The position numbers were made by a program, and so were the translations under genes. 64,000 nt of DNA, taken from positions 53,768 through 117,767 of the forward strand of contig NZ_JADBDS010000007.1 of the NCBI RefSeq assembly GCF_014873705.1, given 5' to 3'. Positions 8,494 to 17,270 of the stretch are shown here, piece by piece (position 1 is the first letter of the stretch; every line of letters begins with the position of its first letter). Below the pieces are notes generated by a model. That model was not told where the DNA came from and did no database searches. It saw nothing but the letters and a program-made list of their open reading frames with translations. Origin of the DNA: Mycobacterium sp. OAS707. GTDB lineage: Bacteria; Actinomycetota; Actinomycetes; Mycobacteriales; Mycobacteriaceae.

Positions 8494-9255
8494 ATGAGCC
8501 GACAGGTACTCGTCACAGGCGCTACCGGCACGCTGGGCCGGAAGTTGGTCGGCGCAGCCACCGCTGCGGGCCATCAGGTGCGCGCGATGAGCCGTCGCAG
8601 CCACGTCGGGTATACCGGCGTGCATTGGTCACAGGGCGACCTGTTGACCAACACCGGCGTCGATGCCGCGGTCGACGGAGTGGACGTTGTGGTGCATTGC
8701 GCGACTCAGGGCACCGGCGACAAGGACGTCACGTCGACCGAGAACCTCATCACAGCGGCGCGCACGGCGGGCGTAACTCACATCATCTATGTGTCGATCG
8801 TCGGCATCGACCGAATTCCGCTGCCCTACTACAAAACCAAGCTGCGGGTCGAGCAGACACTCGAGGCATCGGGCGTGGGGCACAGCGTGATGCGTGCCAC
8901 ACAGTTCCACGATCTGGTCAACACGAGTTTCACGATCCAGCGGTTCGCCCCTTTGCTGAGCACGCTGAAGGGCGTGCGCTTCCAGCCGATCGACACGGGC
9001 GATGTCGCCACGCGACTCGTCGAGCTCATCGACTGCGAACCGGCAGGACGCGTCGCCGACGTCGGCGGCCCCGAGGTGCACACCCATGCCGCGCTCGCGC
9101 GCCTGTACCTGGCAGCCCGCGGCGGGCGTCGACCGGTCGTGGAAATTCCGGTTCCCGGCCGCATCGCCGCCGGTTACCGCTCGGGGGCGAATTTGGCGCC
9201 CGATAACCCGATCGGCACCGTCGGCTTCGCCGACTACCTGTCCCGAACCGAATAA
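8494..9255 (+). CDS. NAD(P)-binding atypical SDR (NmrA/complex-I NDUFA9-like)
   Basis: Rossmann-fold protein of 253 residues beginning MSRQVLVTGATGTLGRKLV, with the GxxGxxG nucleotide loop at residues 8-14. The usual SDR YxxxK is replaced by PLPYYKTKLRVEQTLEA around residue 110, and the rest resembles extended/atypical SDRs that bind NAD(P)H and may act as reductases or sensors. The substrate cannot be told. It probably has its own leaderless promoter, so it need not be part of the acyl-CoA operon although it follows it by 34 bases. Confidence 0.8.
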   Translation: MSRQVLVTGATGTLGRKLVGAATAAGHQVRAMSRRSHVGYTGVHWSQGDLLTNTGVDAAVDGVDVVVHCATQGTGDKDVTSTENLITAARTAGVTHIIYVSIVGIDRIPLPYYKTKLRVEQTLEASGVGHSVMRATQFHDLVNTSFTIQRFAPLLSTLKGVRFQPIDTGDVATRLVELIDCEPAGRVADVGGPEVHTHAALARLYLAARGGRRPVVEIPVPGRIAAGYRSGANLAPDNPIGTVGFADYLSRTE

Positions 9256-9336
9256 AAGTTCGCCCATCTAGCTGATTCGCCGGCGTAGCGCAGAGCACAG
9301 TTTGGCCAACGCCCTTGCATGCGTCAGCGTTCGTCG

Positions 9337-9342
9337 TAGGCT
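9337..9342 (+). promoter_or_regulatory. -10 box of a leaderless promoter for the DUF1707 gene at 9351
   Basis: TAGGCT lies eight bases before the ATG at 9351 in a region with no Shine-Dalgarno sequence; transcription would begin at about the start codon. This favours the ATG at 9351 over an in-frame upstream ATG at 9315. Confidence 0.5.
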
Positions 9343-9350
9343 CGTCATTG

Positions 9351-9932
9351 ATGAGCACTCCAGCGTCGCGGAACGGCTCGATGCGTGCTGCCGACACCGA
9401 TCGTATTCAGGTGGCGCAGTTGCTCACCGATGCCGCTGCCCAGGGCCGGCTTCAGCTGAGCGAGTACGAGGACCGCCTGACCAGGGCGTATGCCGCACAG
9501 ACGTACGACGAACTCGACCGGATCAGCGGCGATCTGCCCGGCGCCGTGACCAGGGCGCGCGGCGGCGGCCCCTGCCGTCCTGCGCCCTCAACGCTGCTGT
9601 TGGCGATCATGAGCGGCTTCGAACGTCGCGGCCGCTGGAACGTGCCGAAGCGCATGACGACGTTCGCGCTGTGGGGCGGCGGCGTCGTGGATTTGCGGTA
9701 CGCCGACTTCACCTCACCCGAGGTGGAGATCCACTCGTACTCGATCATGGGCGGGCAGACAATCCTGGTGCCGCCAGAGGTGAACGTCGACATTCGCGGC
9801 GCAGGCGTGATGGGCACGTTCGAACAGAGCGTCACCGGCGAGGGTTCACCGGGCGCGCCATGCGTGCGAATTCGCGGTTTTTCGCTGTGGGGCAGCGTCG
9901 CGGTAAAGCGCAAGAAGCGCAAACCGGTCTAG
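9351..9932 (+). CDS. DUF1707 (SHOCT-like) domain protein with LiaF-like C-terminus
   Basis: Protein of 193 residues. The N-terminal ~60 residues (MRAADTDRIQVAQLLTDAAA, then LSEYEDRLTRAYAAQTYDEL) are a clear DUF1707 domain, often found in actinobacterial membrane-stress and regulatory proteins. The C-terminal half (VDLRYADFTSPEVEIHSYS and IMGGQTILVPPEVNVDIRG) looks like a LiaF/cell-wall-stress beta domain. No transmembrane helix is evident. Its TAG stop lies in a CTAG that also provides the stop of the convergent gene at 9929. The M. tuberculosis counterpart by position would be Rv0966c (memory). Confidence 0.8.
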   Translation: MSTPASRNGSMRAADTDRIQVAQLLTDAAAQGRLQLSEYEDRLTRAYAAQTYDELDRISGDLPGAVTRARGGGPCRPAPSTLLLAIMSGFERRGRWNVPKRMTTFALWGGGVVDLRYADFTSPEVEIHSYSIMGGQTILVPPEVNVDIRGAGVMGTFEQSVTGEGSPGAPCVRIRGFSLWGSVAVKRKKRKPV

Positions 9933-11410
9933 CCCTCCCCGGTTCCTTCCTTCGTGCTCTCGGCCTTGGCCGAATCCGTCCCACCGCGCAGTTTGTGAAT
10001 GAAGTCGCGGAAACCCTTGATGGTCTTGGCCAAGCTGCCGCCGCCCCCGCCGTTTTCGAGCAGCAGCGGATCGACCTCAGCCTTGTTGCCGGACTTGACT
10101 GCTTCTGTCACGTCGTCGGCCTTGCCGTCTCCTCCCTTGGCGGCGGGCGGGTCGACTGCGGGAGTCGCCGCGGGTGCGGGATCGGACGTCGCGGCCGCAG
10201 GAGCCGCGGGCGCGGGATCCGCTGTGCCCGACGGGGCGGCGGGTGCCGAATCCGTCACGGCTGCAACGGGTTTCGAATCCGGCGTATCGTTGGTCACCGT
10301 CGCGGCAGTGTGCAGTGTCAGCGTGGGTGCGTCCGTGACGACCGGATCGCTTGCCTTCGGTAGATCGGCAGCGGTAGCCGAGGGGCCGCTGGCCGCCGCC
10401 AGGAACGTCTTGGCCGAGGGGGCGACAGGAGCAGGAGGAGGCGTCGGCTCCGTGATGTCACCCATGAGCGCATCGATGATGAAGTGGGTCAGGCCTACGA
10501 CGCCGCTAGGACTACCGGGGTTGCCGACGGGCGGATAGCCCACGAAGAACGAATTCACGGCGCCCGACGGGACCGAACCCTCGCCGAAGACTGCATTGGT
10601 GATGCCAAGCAGCACCGCCCCGACCACCGCTGGCGCGCCGCCCGCGAAGAATGCCTGGGTCAGCGCGTTACTCGGCAACAGCGCTTGCACGACGGCGGGC
10701 AACCCACCGTTCAGAAAGAACGCGTTGACCAAGCCTTCTGCGGCTGAGTTGTCAGGGAGAGCGGCATTGATCAACAGCCTCGTCGGCTCCGGAATCCCCG
10801 GGTATTCAAAACCGCTGTCCGGGTTGCCATTGAAGAAGCCGTTGATCAAGTCGGCTTCGAACGAATCGGGGTTCCCGTTGGCGATCAGGATCTGCCGCAC
10901 CACGTCCGGAAGGCCGCCGTCCAAGAAGAACCCATTGATCAAGTCCGCTTCGAAGGAGTCGGGGTTTCCGTTGGCGATCAGGATCTGCCGTATCGGGTCG
11001 GGAATCCCGGGGTATTCGAAGCTACTGTTCGGGTTGCCGTCGAAAAACCCATTGATCAACGCGGCCTCAAACGACATTGGATCGCCGTTGGCGATGAGGA
11101 TCGTCTGCAGCACGGCCGGAAGCCCGCCGTCGAAGAATGCGTTGATCGTGTCGACGCCAGGCTGGTAGCCGCCCGCTATCGCCAGCAGCAGTTGTTGGGT
11201 CACGCCAGGGACGCCGGTGGCGAAGAATGCGTCGATGAGGTCGTGCGCAGAAAGTCGGAGCGCGACATCCGCGTATACGTCCTTTGGGACTTGCGCGGAG
11301 ATAGTCACGTCAGGCGGTGTCGGAGCGGGTGTGATTGCCGGTAGTGCAGCAACGAGAACCCCGGTGCTCACGAGAGCAATTCCAGCTGAGGCATAAGGCC
11401 GAATTGTCAT
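9929..11410 (-). CDS. Secreted repetitive mycobacterial protein with Pro/Ala-rich tail (unknown function)
   Basis: Protein of 493 residues with no family I can name. It opens with a signal-like hydrophobic segment (SAGIALVSTGVLVAALPAI) and then carries alternating units of about 31 and 39 residues built on SFEADLINGFF, GGLPDVVRQILIANGNP and EYPGIPDPIRQIL. The C-terminal ~150 residues are low-complexity Ala/Pro/Thr/Asp with a short charged end. The N-terminus recalls secreted mycobacterial proteins with a PE/PPE-like C-terminal context, but no PE or PPE motif is present. An envelope or secreted role is inferred. A GGGG-rich ribosome-binding region precedes the ATG. Confidence 0.75.
   Translation of the reverse strand: MTIRPYASAGIALVSTGVLVAALPAITPAPTPPDVTISAQVPKDVYADVALRLSAHDLIDAFFATGVPGVTQQLLLAIAGGYQPGVDTINAFFDGGLPAVLQTILIANGDPMSFEAALINGFFDGNPNSSFEYPGIPDPIRQILIANGNPDSFEADLINGFFLDGGLPDVVRQILIANGNPDSFEADLINGFFNGNPDSGFEYPGIPEPTRLLINAALPDNSAAEGLVNAFFLNGGLPAVVQALLPSNALTQAFFAGGAPAVVGAVLLGITNAVFGEGSVPSGAVNSFFVGYPPVGNPGSPSGVVGLTHFIIDALMGDITEPTPPPAPVAPSAKTFLAAASGPSATAADLPKASDPVVTDAPTLTLHTAATVTNDTPDSKPVAAVTDSAPAAPSGTADPAPAAPAAATSDPAPAATPAVDPPAAKGGDGKADDVTEAVKSGNKAEVDPLLLENGGGGGSLAKTIKGFRDFIHKLRGGTDSAKAESTKEGTGEG
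10680..11160 (-). repeat. In-gene tandem repeats of the secreted protein at 9929-11410
   Basis: About five degenerate in-frame units encode INGFF/INAFF plus GGLPxVVxxIL or EYPGIPxPxR. At DNA level the blocks near 10843 and 10934 are close to identical over roughly 70 bases, so the array could gain or lose units by slippage or recombination. Confidence 0.7.
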
Positions 11411-11624
11411 TTGACGCCCCCCACGGGATAGGCCGACACAGACAATCGCAACCTACGCCTTAATTAACGCGGTCGTCAGTCCTTTTCTGTAAACGCGCTG
11501 AAAACTCTCCGCTGCAACCAGAACCCGACCATTCTCTTGGCTTATTAACTTGGGCCAGCCGTTAATGGGTTAAGCGCGGGAAATCGCACGAACTCCGATT
11601 TGCCGGAATTGCACGCGGGCGTGA
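11411..11624. other. AT-richer intergenic region with GTTAA-type motifs
   Basis: This 214-base gap is less GC-rich than its surroundings. It has TTAATTAAC (about 11460), TTATTAACTT (about 11543) and GTTAATGGGTTAAG (about 11562), i.e. repeated TTAA-centred words upstream of the secreted protein gene, which is transcribed leftwards. These are candidate promoter or regulator sites; no regulator can be assigned. Confidence 0.4.
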
Positions 11625-13601
11625 TTACCGCCGGCGGCGTGAACGAAGATAGTCGCTGACGACCGCGGCGCCGAGCCCGTCCAGATCGGGCACCACCACT
11701 CTGCCCTCGACGATGCGCGCCACCTTGTCGATGAACCGCACCAGGAGAGGGTCGCTGCCGAGACGGAAGATGGTCACCTGGGCTCCGAGCCGGGCGACGT
11801 CTTCGAATCCCTTGACGGTGCGGGCGACGGTGCGTGGATGAGGGGGGTAGTCGAAGAACACAGATGCCCCCTCGCCGTCGAAGTCCTCGAGATGTGCGGT
11901 GGGTTCACCGTCGGTGACGACCAGCACCACCGGCTGCGCATTGGGGTGACGGCGCAGATGCCTGCCCGCGAGCGCCAGCGCATGGTGCAGGTTGGTGCCC
12001 TGCTCGTAAACGCCCTCGAGGGCCGTCAGCTCGGCGGCGCTGACGGTGCGGGCATAGCGGCCAAACGCGATGATCTCCAACGCATCCGAGCGGAACCGGG
12101 TGCTGACGAGATGGTGCAACGCCAAGGCCGTGCGCTTCATCGGCAACCACCGGTTCTCCATCACCATCGAGAACGACGTGTCGACCAGCAGCGCCACCGC
12201 TGCCTGCGTGCGGGTTTCTGTCTCGGAGATCTCGACGTCCTCGACAGCGAGCTTCAGCGGCCGCTCGACTACCCCTGCACCAGCCTGGCGCAGCACCGTG
12301 TTGGTGAGCGTTCGGGTGACGTTCCACGGCTCGGTGTCGCCGAACGCCCACGGCCGCGTCGCACCGGTCAATTCGCCCGCGGCGCCCGCACGGCGGGTGT
12401 CGCGTTCGCCGTGACGGCCCGAAAGCTGTTGCGCCACATCGCGCAACGCGGTCTGGCCGAGCTGACGCATGGCCTTCGGAGACAGCCGCCACTGCCCGTC
12501 GGAGCCGCGGTCAAGGAAGCCCTGGTTGACCAGTGCCCTCTCGAGTTCGGTGAGTGTCTTGGCATCGATGGCCGCATCCTCGCCCAATTGGCGGGCCAGC
12601 ATGTCCAAGTCGACGTCGTCCATCGTCGCGCCCGCGTAACTCTGCGAGAGCGCCTCGGCGAGTTGCTCGAGTTCGGCGATGTCCGCGAGAGCCTGAGTGC
12701 CCTCGCCCATGCCCATCGGGTTGTCGCCCGAGAATCGAGACGAGCCAGTCCAGTCCTCCCCCGGCCGCGCCGCCTGCAAGTGGGAGTCGAGCCGGTTGAG
12801 CGCGTTCATCAACGACGGCGATCCAAAAGCCTGCTGCGCCAGCGCATCCAGTTCGGCACGTTGGTCTGGCGACAGGCTGTTGCGGAACCGCTGCGCAGCC
12901 GCGGCCCGCTGGGCCAGCGAATCGAGCAGCTCCTCCACATTCTGCGGGTTCTCGGGGAAGAACTCGCCGTGCTTGGCCATGAAGTCATCAAAATCTTGCT
13001 GCGAGTCCTCACCGCGAGAGTGCTTGTCCAGCAGCTCGTTCAGATCGTCGAGCATCTCATTGACGCGCTGACGGTCCTCGTCGGTGGCGTTCTCCAACGC
13101 CTGCTTCATGCCGGCGAACCGCTGATCCAGCATCTCGCGGCCGAGTAGATCCTTGATCTGCTCGTACTTTTCGCGCGCCTCGCCGCTGCGCCAGTCGTAG
13201 TCGGAGAGCTCCTGCACGGCCTTGGCCGGTGACGGCGGCAACGACTCGATCCGCATCTCGTTGAACCGGGCATCGTCGTCGAGTGCGCGGGCCAGTTCCT
13301 TGCGCTCCGCCAGCACGGCCTCGTCGAGCAGTTTCTTGATCTCCTGCAACGTGCCGTCAAGATTGTTGCGTTGCAACAACTCCCGTCGCCGCCGGTTTGC
13401 CTCGGCCGCCAACCGGTCGGCACCGCGCATGTTCTGGGTGCCGCGTCGCATCAGCTCGGAGAGCGCCCGCCGCGGCGAGCTGCCCTCCATCACGTCTTGA
13501 CCGATCTGGTCCAATGCCTCGCGCAGGTCGACAGGCGGGGCCAACGGATCCGGCCCACCGGTGTAGGCCGAATACCGCGATGACCGGCCGTGCCTAGCCA
13601 T
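11625..13601 (-). CDS. VWA-domain (CoxE-like) protein, partner of MoxR-type ATPase
   Basis: Protein of 658 residues. A long charged helical N-terminal region is followed by a C-terminal von Willebrand A domain with a MIDAS motif DTSFSM and a second metal-site region VTDGEPTAHL. It ends in RSRRRR. VWA proteins encoded directly beside MoxR/BchD-type AAA ATPases act as adaptor partners in metal insertion or protein remodelling; the client is unknown here. The ATG at 13601 (MARHGRSSRY) overlaps the stop of the upstream ATPase gene by eight bases, showing translational coupling. Corresponds by position to Rv0959 (memory). Confidence 0.85.
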   Translation of the reverse strand: MARHGRSSRYSAYTGGPDPLAPPVDLREALDQIGQDVMEGSSPRRALSELMRRGTQNMRGADRLAAEANRRRRELLQRNNLDGTLQEIKKLLDEAVLAERKELARALDDDARFNEMRIESLPPSPAKAVQELSDYDWRSGEAREKYEQIKDLLGREMLDQRFAGMKQALENATDEDRQRVNEMLDDLNELLDKHSRGEDSQQDFDDFMAKHGEFFPENPQNVEELLDSLAQRAAAAQRFRNSLSPDQRAELDALAQQAFGSPSLMNALNRLDSHLQAARPGEDWTGSSRFSGDNPMGMGEGTQALADIAELEQLAEALSQSYAGATMDDVDLDMLARQLGEDAAIDAKTLTELERALVNQGFLDRGSDGQWRLSPKAMRQLGQTALRDVAQQLSGRHGERDTRRAGAAGELTGATRPWAFGDTEPWNVTRTLTNTVLRQAGAGVVERPLKLAVEDVEISETETRTQAAVALLVDTSFSMVMENRWLPMKRTALALHHLVSTRFRSDALEIIAFGRYARTVSAAELTALEGVYEQGTNLHHALALAGRHLRRHPNAQPVVLVVTDGEPTAHLEDFDGEGASVFFDYPPHPRTVARTVKGFEDVARLGAQVTIFRLGSDPLLVRFIDKVARIVEGRVVVPDLDGLGAAVVSDYLRSRRRR

Positions 13602-14979
13602 AGACGGTTTCGCCTTCGCCAGAGACCTTGTCGATGCGCTTGGCCAGATACAGTGCTTCCAGGGCCAGTTCGACTGCGGCCGCGCGCTCGCCGTCGGACT
13701 TCGCGCCGAGGCGCTGCTGAACCTGGGCGATCGCGGGCACCTCCGGCACCGCATCCAAAACTGCTCTCGCCGAGACTCTTTCACCGGTGGTGACCGCCGA
13801 ACCGCCCTCGATGGCGGTAACCAGCGGCCCGACGTCGATGCCGCCGAGCAGTCGCTGGGCGGTGTCCGCGGTCGCGCGCCGCAGCAGATGTTCGAGCACC
13901 GTCTGTTCGCGGCCCTCCTCGCCGGATTCGAACTCCAACTTGCCGCGCAGCACGTCGACGACGGTGCCGAGGTCACACACCCGCGCCACCGGATCCGACT
14001 CGCCCAGCACCGCAGAACGATGCCGGGCGGCAGCGGCGACGGTTTCCGCCGCGGCGATCGCGAACCGCGCCGAGACGCCCGATCGCTGATCGATCGAATG
14101 CGACTCACGCAAGTGGCGGGCGAACCGCGCCAGCACCTGCAGCAGGTACTCGGGCACCTCGGCGGCCAGATGCGACTCCTGTTTGATCACACCGACTTCC
14201 GCCTCGAGTTGGAGCGGGTAGTGGGTGCGGATCTCGGCACCGAACCGGTCCTTGAGCGGCGTGATGATCCGGCCGCGGTTGGTGTAGTCCTCGGGATTCG
14301 CGCTGGCGACGACCAGCACGTCGAGCGGCAGCCGCAGCGTATAGCCGCGCACCTGAATGTCGCGCTCCTCCATCACGTTCAGCATCGAAACCTGAATACG
14401 CTCCGCAAGGTCGGGCAGCTCGTTGATGGCAACGATCCCGCGGTGCGCCCGCGGAATCAGGCCGTAGGCGATGGTCTCTGGATCGCCGAGGCTGCGGCCC
14501 TCGGCCACCTTGATCGGGTCGATGTCACCGACCAGGTCGGCCACGCTGGTGTCCGGGGTGGCGAGCTTTTCGGTATACCGCTCGCTGCGGTGCCGCCACG
14601 CCACGGGCAGGTCGTCCTGCAACGTCGCGGCGCGACGGATCGACTCCGGCGTGATCGGGGTGTAGGGATGCTCGCCCAGTTCGGAGCCGTCGATCACCGG
14701 TGTCCACTCGTCGAGCAGCCCGGTCAGCGCACGAAGCAGCCGGGTCTTGCCCTGGCCTCGCTCGCCGAGCAGGACTACGTCATGCCCCGCGATCAGGGCG
14801 CGTTCCAGCTGCGGGATCACGGTGTCTTCGAAGCCGAGGATGCCGGGCCAGGCGTCGCGGCCCTGCGCCAGGGCGGCCAGCAGGTTTTCCCGGATTTCGC
14901 CTTTGACGCCCCGCTCGCGATGACCGGAGGCCTTCAGCTCGCCGACGGTCCGGGGCAGATCATGGGGTTGGGTCACCAC
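13594..14979 (-). CDS. MoxR/magnesium-chelatase-like AAA+ ATPase
   Basis: AAA+ ATPase of 461 residues. Walker A is GERGQGKT at residues 72-79; the Walker B/sensor region is RGIVAINELPDL near 215-226, and VVASANPEDYTNRGRIITP is the typical MoxR/BchI sensor-1 stretch. It is coupled to the downstream VWA gene, a classic MoxR-VWA pair; 'magnesium chelatase' is a homology label only because no bacteriochlorophyll genes are present. Two consecutive GTG codons (14979 and 14976) are possible starts. Confidence 0.88.
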   Translation of the reverse strand: MVTQPHDLPRTVGELKASGHRERGVKGEIRENLLAALAQGRDAWPGILGFEDTVIPQLERALIAGHDVVLLGERGQGKTRLLRALTGLLDEWTPVIDGSELGEHPYTPITPESIRRAATLQDDLPVAWRHRSERYTEKLATPDTSVADLVGDIDPIKVAEGRSLGDPETIAYGLIPRAHRGIVAINELPDLAERIQVSMLNVMEERDIQVRGYTLRLPLDVLVVASANPEDYTNRGRIITPLKDRFGAEIRTHYPLQLEAEVGVIKQESHLAAEVPEYLLQVLARFARHLRESHSIDQRSGVSARFAIAAAETVAAAARHRSAVLGESDPVARVCDLGTVVDVLRGKLEFESGEEGREQTVLEHLLRRATADTAQRLLGGIDVGPLVTAIEGGSAVTTGERVSARAVLDAVPEVPAIAQVQQRLGAKSDGERAAAVELALEALYLAKRIDKVSGEGETVYG

Positions 14980-15021
14980 TTCACGTTACGACTGCTGTCG
15001 AGTTACCGCTCAGGGGCTCCA

Positions 15022-15660
15022 TCAGCCGGGAGGCGGCAACAGCTGGAATCCCTTGAGAATCATGTCGGCGTCGCGCTGGAAGGTGGGGTTGTCGGTGGCG
15101 TCGCTGCCCACCGTGAGAGTCGCCGCGTATGTGCTGTCTTCGACGTGGATCACTACGATCACCACGGTCGCGGGGTGCGGATCGATTCGCCCCGTCTCGG
15201 GTGTCCGATACTGCACCGTCTCGGCGGGCAGGCCGCACAGGGTGTGCTCGCTGACGTGCAGGTCGGTGGCGCCCGCCATCGTTTCGAGCGCATGGCGCTG
15301 CATCTCGAAGATCACGTCGGCTTCCTCGATGCCCGGCGGCTTCTCCAGCGTCACCACCGCGCTCGCTGCAGAACCGTGGGTGCCGGGGATGCGGCTGACC
15401 ATCGCGAATCGGATCAGCTCCGAATCCAGCTTCGTCGAGCGCGTCCACTCCTGCGGTTGTGGAATCTTCATCACCGGCTCGCCGTGCTTGAGAGGCGGGA
15501 TCGTCGTCAACGGGGCGTCGACCGTTTCGCATTGGGAAGCCGTGGTCGACTGATCGTCGCCGGCGACGGCGCGTGCGTCATCGACGTATCGCGTGCATGA
15601 CGCGATCAGCCCCGTGGCCACCATCAGAACGACGGTGGCAGCCCTCGACGCGCAGATCAT
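15022..15660 (-). CDS. LpqN/LpqT-family lipoprotein
   Basis: Precursor of 212 residues with a lipoprotein signal: hydrophobic VVLMVATGLIASC with Cys as the lipidation site at about residue 22. The mature part (IPQPQEWTRSTKLDSELI, AVVTLEKPPGIEEADVIFEM, FQRDADMILKGFQLLPPPG) has the pattern of the LpqN/LpqT family of mycobacterial envelope lipoproteins; LpqN-type proteins have been linked to envelope lipid and protein partners. The in-frame sequence upstream of ATG 15660 belongs to the purH antisense and is not used. It sits between purH and the AAA ATPase on the same strand. Confidence 0.8.
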   Translation of the reverse strand: MICASRAATVVLMVATGLIASCTRYVDDARAVAGDDQSTTASQCETVDAPLTTIPPLKHGEPVMKIPQPQEWTRSTKLDSELIRFAMVSRIPGTHGSAASAVVTLEKPPGIEEADVIFEMQRHALETMAGATDLHVSEHTLCGLPAETVQYRTPETGRIDPHPATVVIVVIHVEDSTYAATLTVGSDATDNPTFQRDADMILKGFQLLPPPG

Positions 15661-15701
15661 CTTGTGAAAAATAACGGGTCGCGCCCGTTTCGCGCGGGAA
15701 C

Positions 15702-17270
15702 TCAGTGGGCGAAGTGCCGAGCGCCCGTCAGGTACAGCGTGATTCCCGCTTTGGCCGCCGCTTCGGTGACCACGTCGTCGCGCATCGATCCGCCGGGATG
15801 CACGACGGCTTTCACACCCGCGTCGGTCAGCGTCTCCAGCCCGTCGGGGAACGGGAAGAACGCATCCGATGCCGCGACCGCGCCATCGACGCGATCCCCA
15901 CCGCGCTCGACGGCTAACCGGGCCGCGTCGACGCGGTTCACCTGGCCCATGCCGACGCCGACCGTTGCGCCGTTCTTGGCCACGACGATCGCGTTGGACT
16001 TCACCGCACGACACGTCCGCCACGCGAACTTCAGGTCCGCCAACGTCTCCGGGTCGGCGGGCGAACCGGTGGCAAGCGTCCAATTGTTCGGGTCGTCGCC
16101 CGCCGCGTCGATCGCATCGCGCTGTTGCAGCAGCAGGCCGCCGCTGATCTGCCGGAACTCGGCGCCCCCCGGTTGCGGCTCGGAAGCGACGAGCACGCGG
16201 ACATTCTTCTTGCGCGCAAGCACTTCCACGGCCCCTGGCTCATACGCCGGCGCGATGATGACCTCGGTGAAGATCTCGGCGACGGTTTCGGCCATCTCCA
16301 CGGAGACCGTGGTGTTCGCCGCGATCACCCCGCCGAACGCCGACAACGGGTCGCATTCGTGAGCCTTGCGGTGCGCGTCGGCCACCGAGACCGACGAGAC
16401 CGCGATTCCGCATGGGTTGGCGTGCTTGATGATCGCCACGCAGATCTCTTCATGGTCGAACGCGGCCCGCCAGGCGGCATCGGCGTCGGTGTAGTTGTTG
16501 TAGGACATCTCTTTTCCGTGCAGCTGCTCGGCCTGCGCCAAGCCGGGCCACGCGGCGTCGTTGCGGTACAGCGCAGCCTGCTGATGCGGGTTCTCGCCGT
16601 AGCGCAGCACCTCGGCGCGCTTCCACGTCGCACCGAGCCACGAGGGAAGGGGCACCGAAGGCTCTTCCGGTGCGAGCACCGATCCCATCCACGAAGCCAC
16701 CGCGACGTCGTACTCGGCAGTGTGCCGAAAGGCCAATGACGCCAGCTTCTTTCGCTCATCGAGTGTGAAGCCGCCCGCACGCACCGCCGCCAGCACGCCG
16801 TCGTATCCGAGCGGGTCGACGACCACCGCGACGCTGGGATGGTTCTTCGCGGCGGCGCGCACCATCGACGGGCCCCCGATGTCGATCTGCTCGACGCACT
16901 CGTCGACGCTCGCGCCTGAGTCGACGGTCTCGGTGAACGGATACAGGTTGACCACCACCAGTTCGAACGCCGCGATACCGAGGTCGGCCAGCGCCGAAAC
17001 ATGTTCGGGCTTGCGCTGATCGGCGAGCAGACCCGCATGCACGTGCGGATGCAGAGTCTTCACCCGGCCGTCGAGCACCTCGGGGAAGCCGGTCACCTCC
17101 TCGACCGGCGTCACCGGAACACCGTCGGCTGCAATGGTTTTGGCGGTCGATCCGGTGGAGACGATGTCCACGCCCGCGTCATGCAGACCCCGGGCCAACT
17201 CGGCGAGCCCGGTCTTGTCGTAGACGCTGATCAGTGCGCGACGAATCGGCCTGCGTCCTACTTCTGTCAT
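15702..17270 (-). CDS. purH: Bifunctional AICAR transformylase/IMP cyclohydrolase PurH
   Basis: Cytosolic enzyme of 522 residues catalysing the last two steps of de novo IMP synthesis. The N-terminal cyclohydrolase (MGS-like) domain starts RRALISVYDKTGLAELARGL and includes STGSTAKTIAADG; the C-terminal transformylase carries the Lys-His catalytic pair in AIIKHANPCG. The ATG at 17270 overlaps the purN stop (ATGA), so purN-purH is a translationally coupled purine unit. Confidence 0.96.
   Translation of the reverse strand: MTEVGRRPIRRALISVYDKTGLAELARGLHDAGVDIVSTGSTAKTIAADGVPVTPVEEVTGFPEVLDGRVKTLHPHVHAGLLADQRKPEHVSALADLGIAAFELVVVNLYPFTETVDSGASVDECVEQIDIGGPSMVRAAAKNHPSVAVVVDPLGYDGVLAAVRAGGFTLDERKKLASLAFRHTAEYDVAVASWMGSVLAPEEPSVPLPSWLGATWKRAEVLRYGENPHQQAALYRNDAAWPGLAQAEQLHGKEMSYNNYTDADAAWRAAFDHEEICVAIIKHANPCGIAVSSVSVADAHRKAHECDPLSAFGGVIAANTTVSVEMAETVAEIFTEVIIAPAYEPGAVEVLARKKNVRVLVASEPQPGGAEFRQISGGLLLQQRDAIDAAGDDPNNWTLATGSPADPETLADLKFAWRTCRAVKSNAIVVAKNGATVGVGMGQVNRVDAARLAVERGGDRVDGAVAASDAFFPFPDGLETLTDAGVKAVVHPGGSMRDDVVTEAAAKAGITLYLTGARHFAH

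Noticed and set aside
9929..11410. PE/PPE family membership of the repeat protein
   Set aside because: No Pro-Glu or Pro-Pro-Glu motif with the conserved helical N-terminal domain; the similarity is limited to the signal-like start and low-complexity style.
13594..14979. Magnesium chelatase for bacteriochlorophyll
   Set aside because: The AAA ATPase is MoxR/BchI-like by sequence, but there are no tetrapyrrole-chelation genes; the VWA neighbour fits a general MoxR-VWA pair.
13888..15600. 570-codon open frame on the plus strand
   Set aside because: Antisense to the AAA ATPase and lipoprotein genes, no domain visible.
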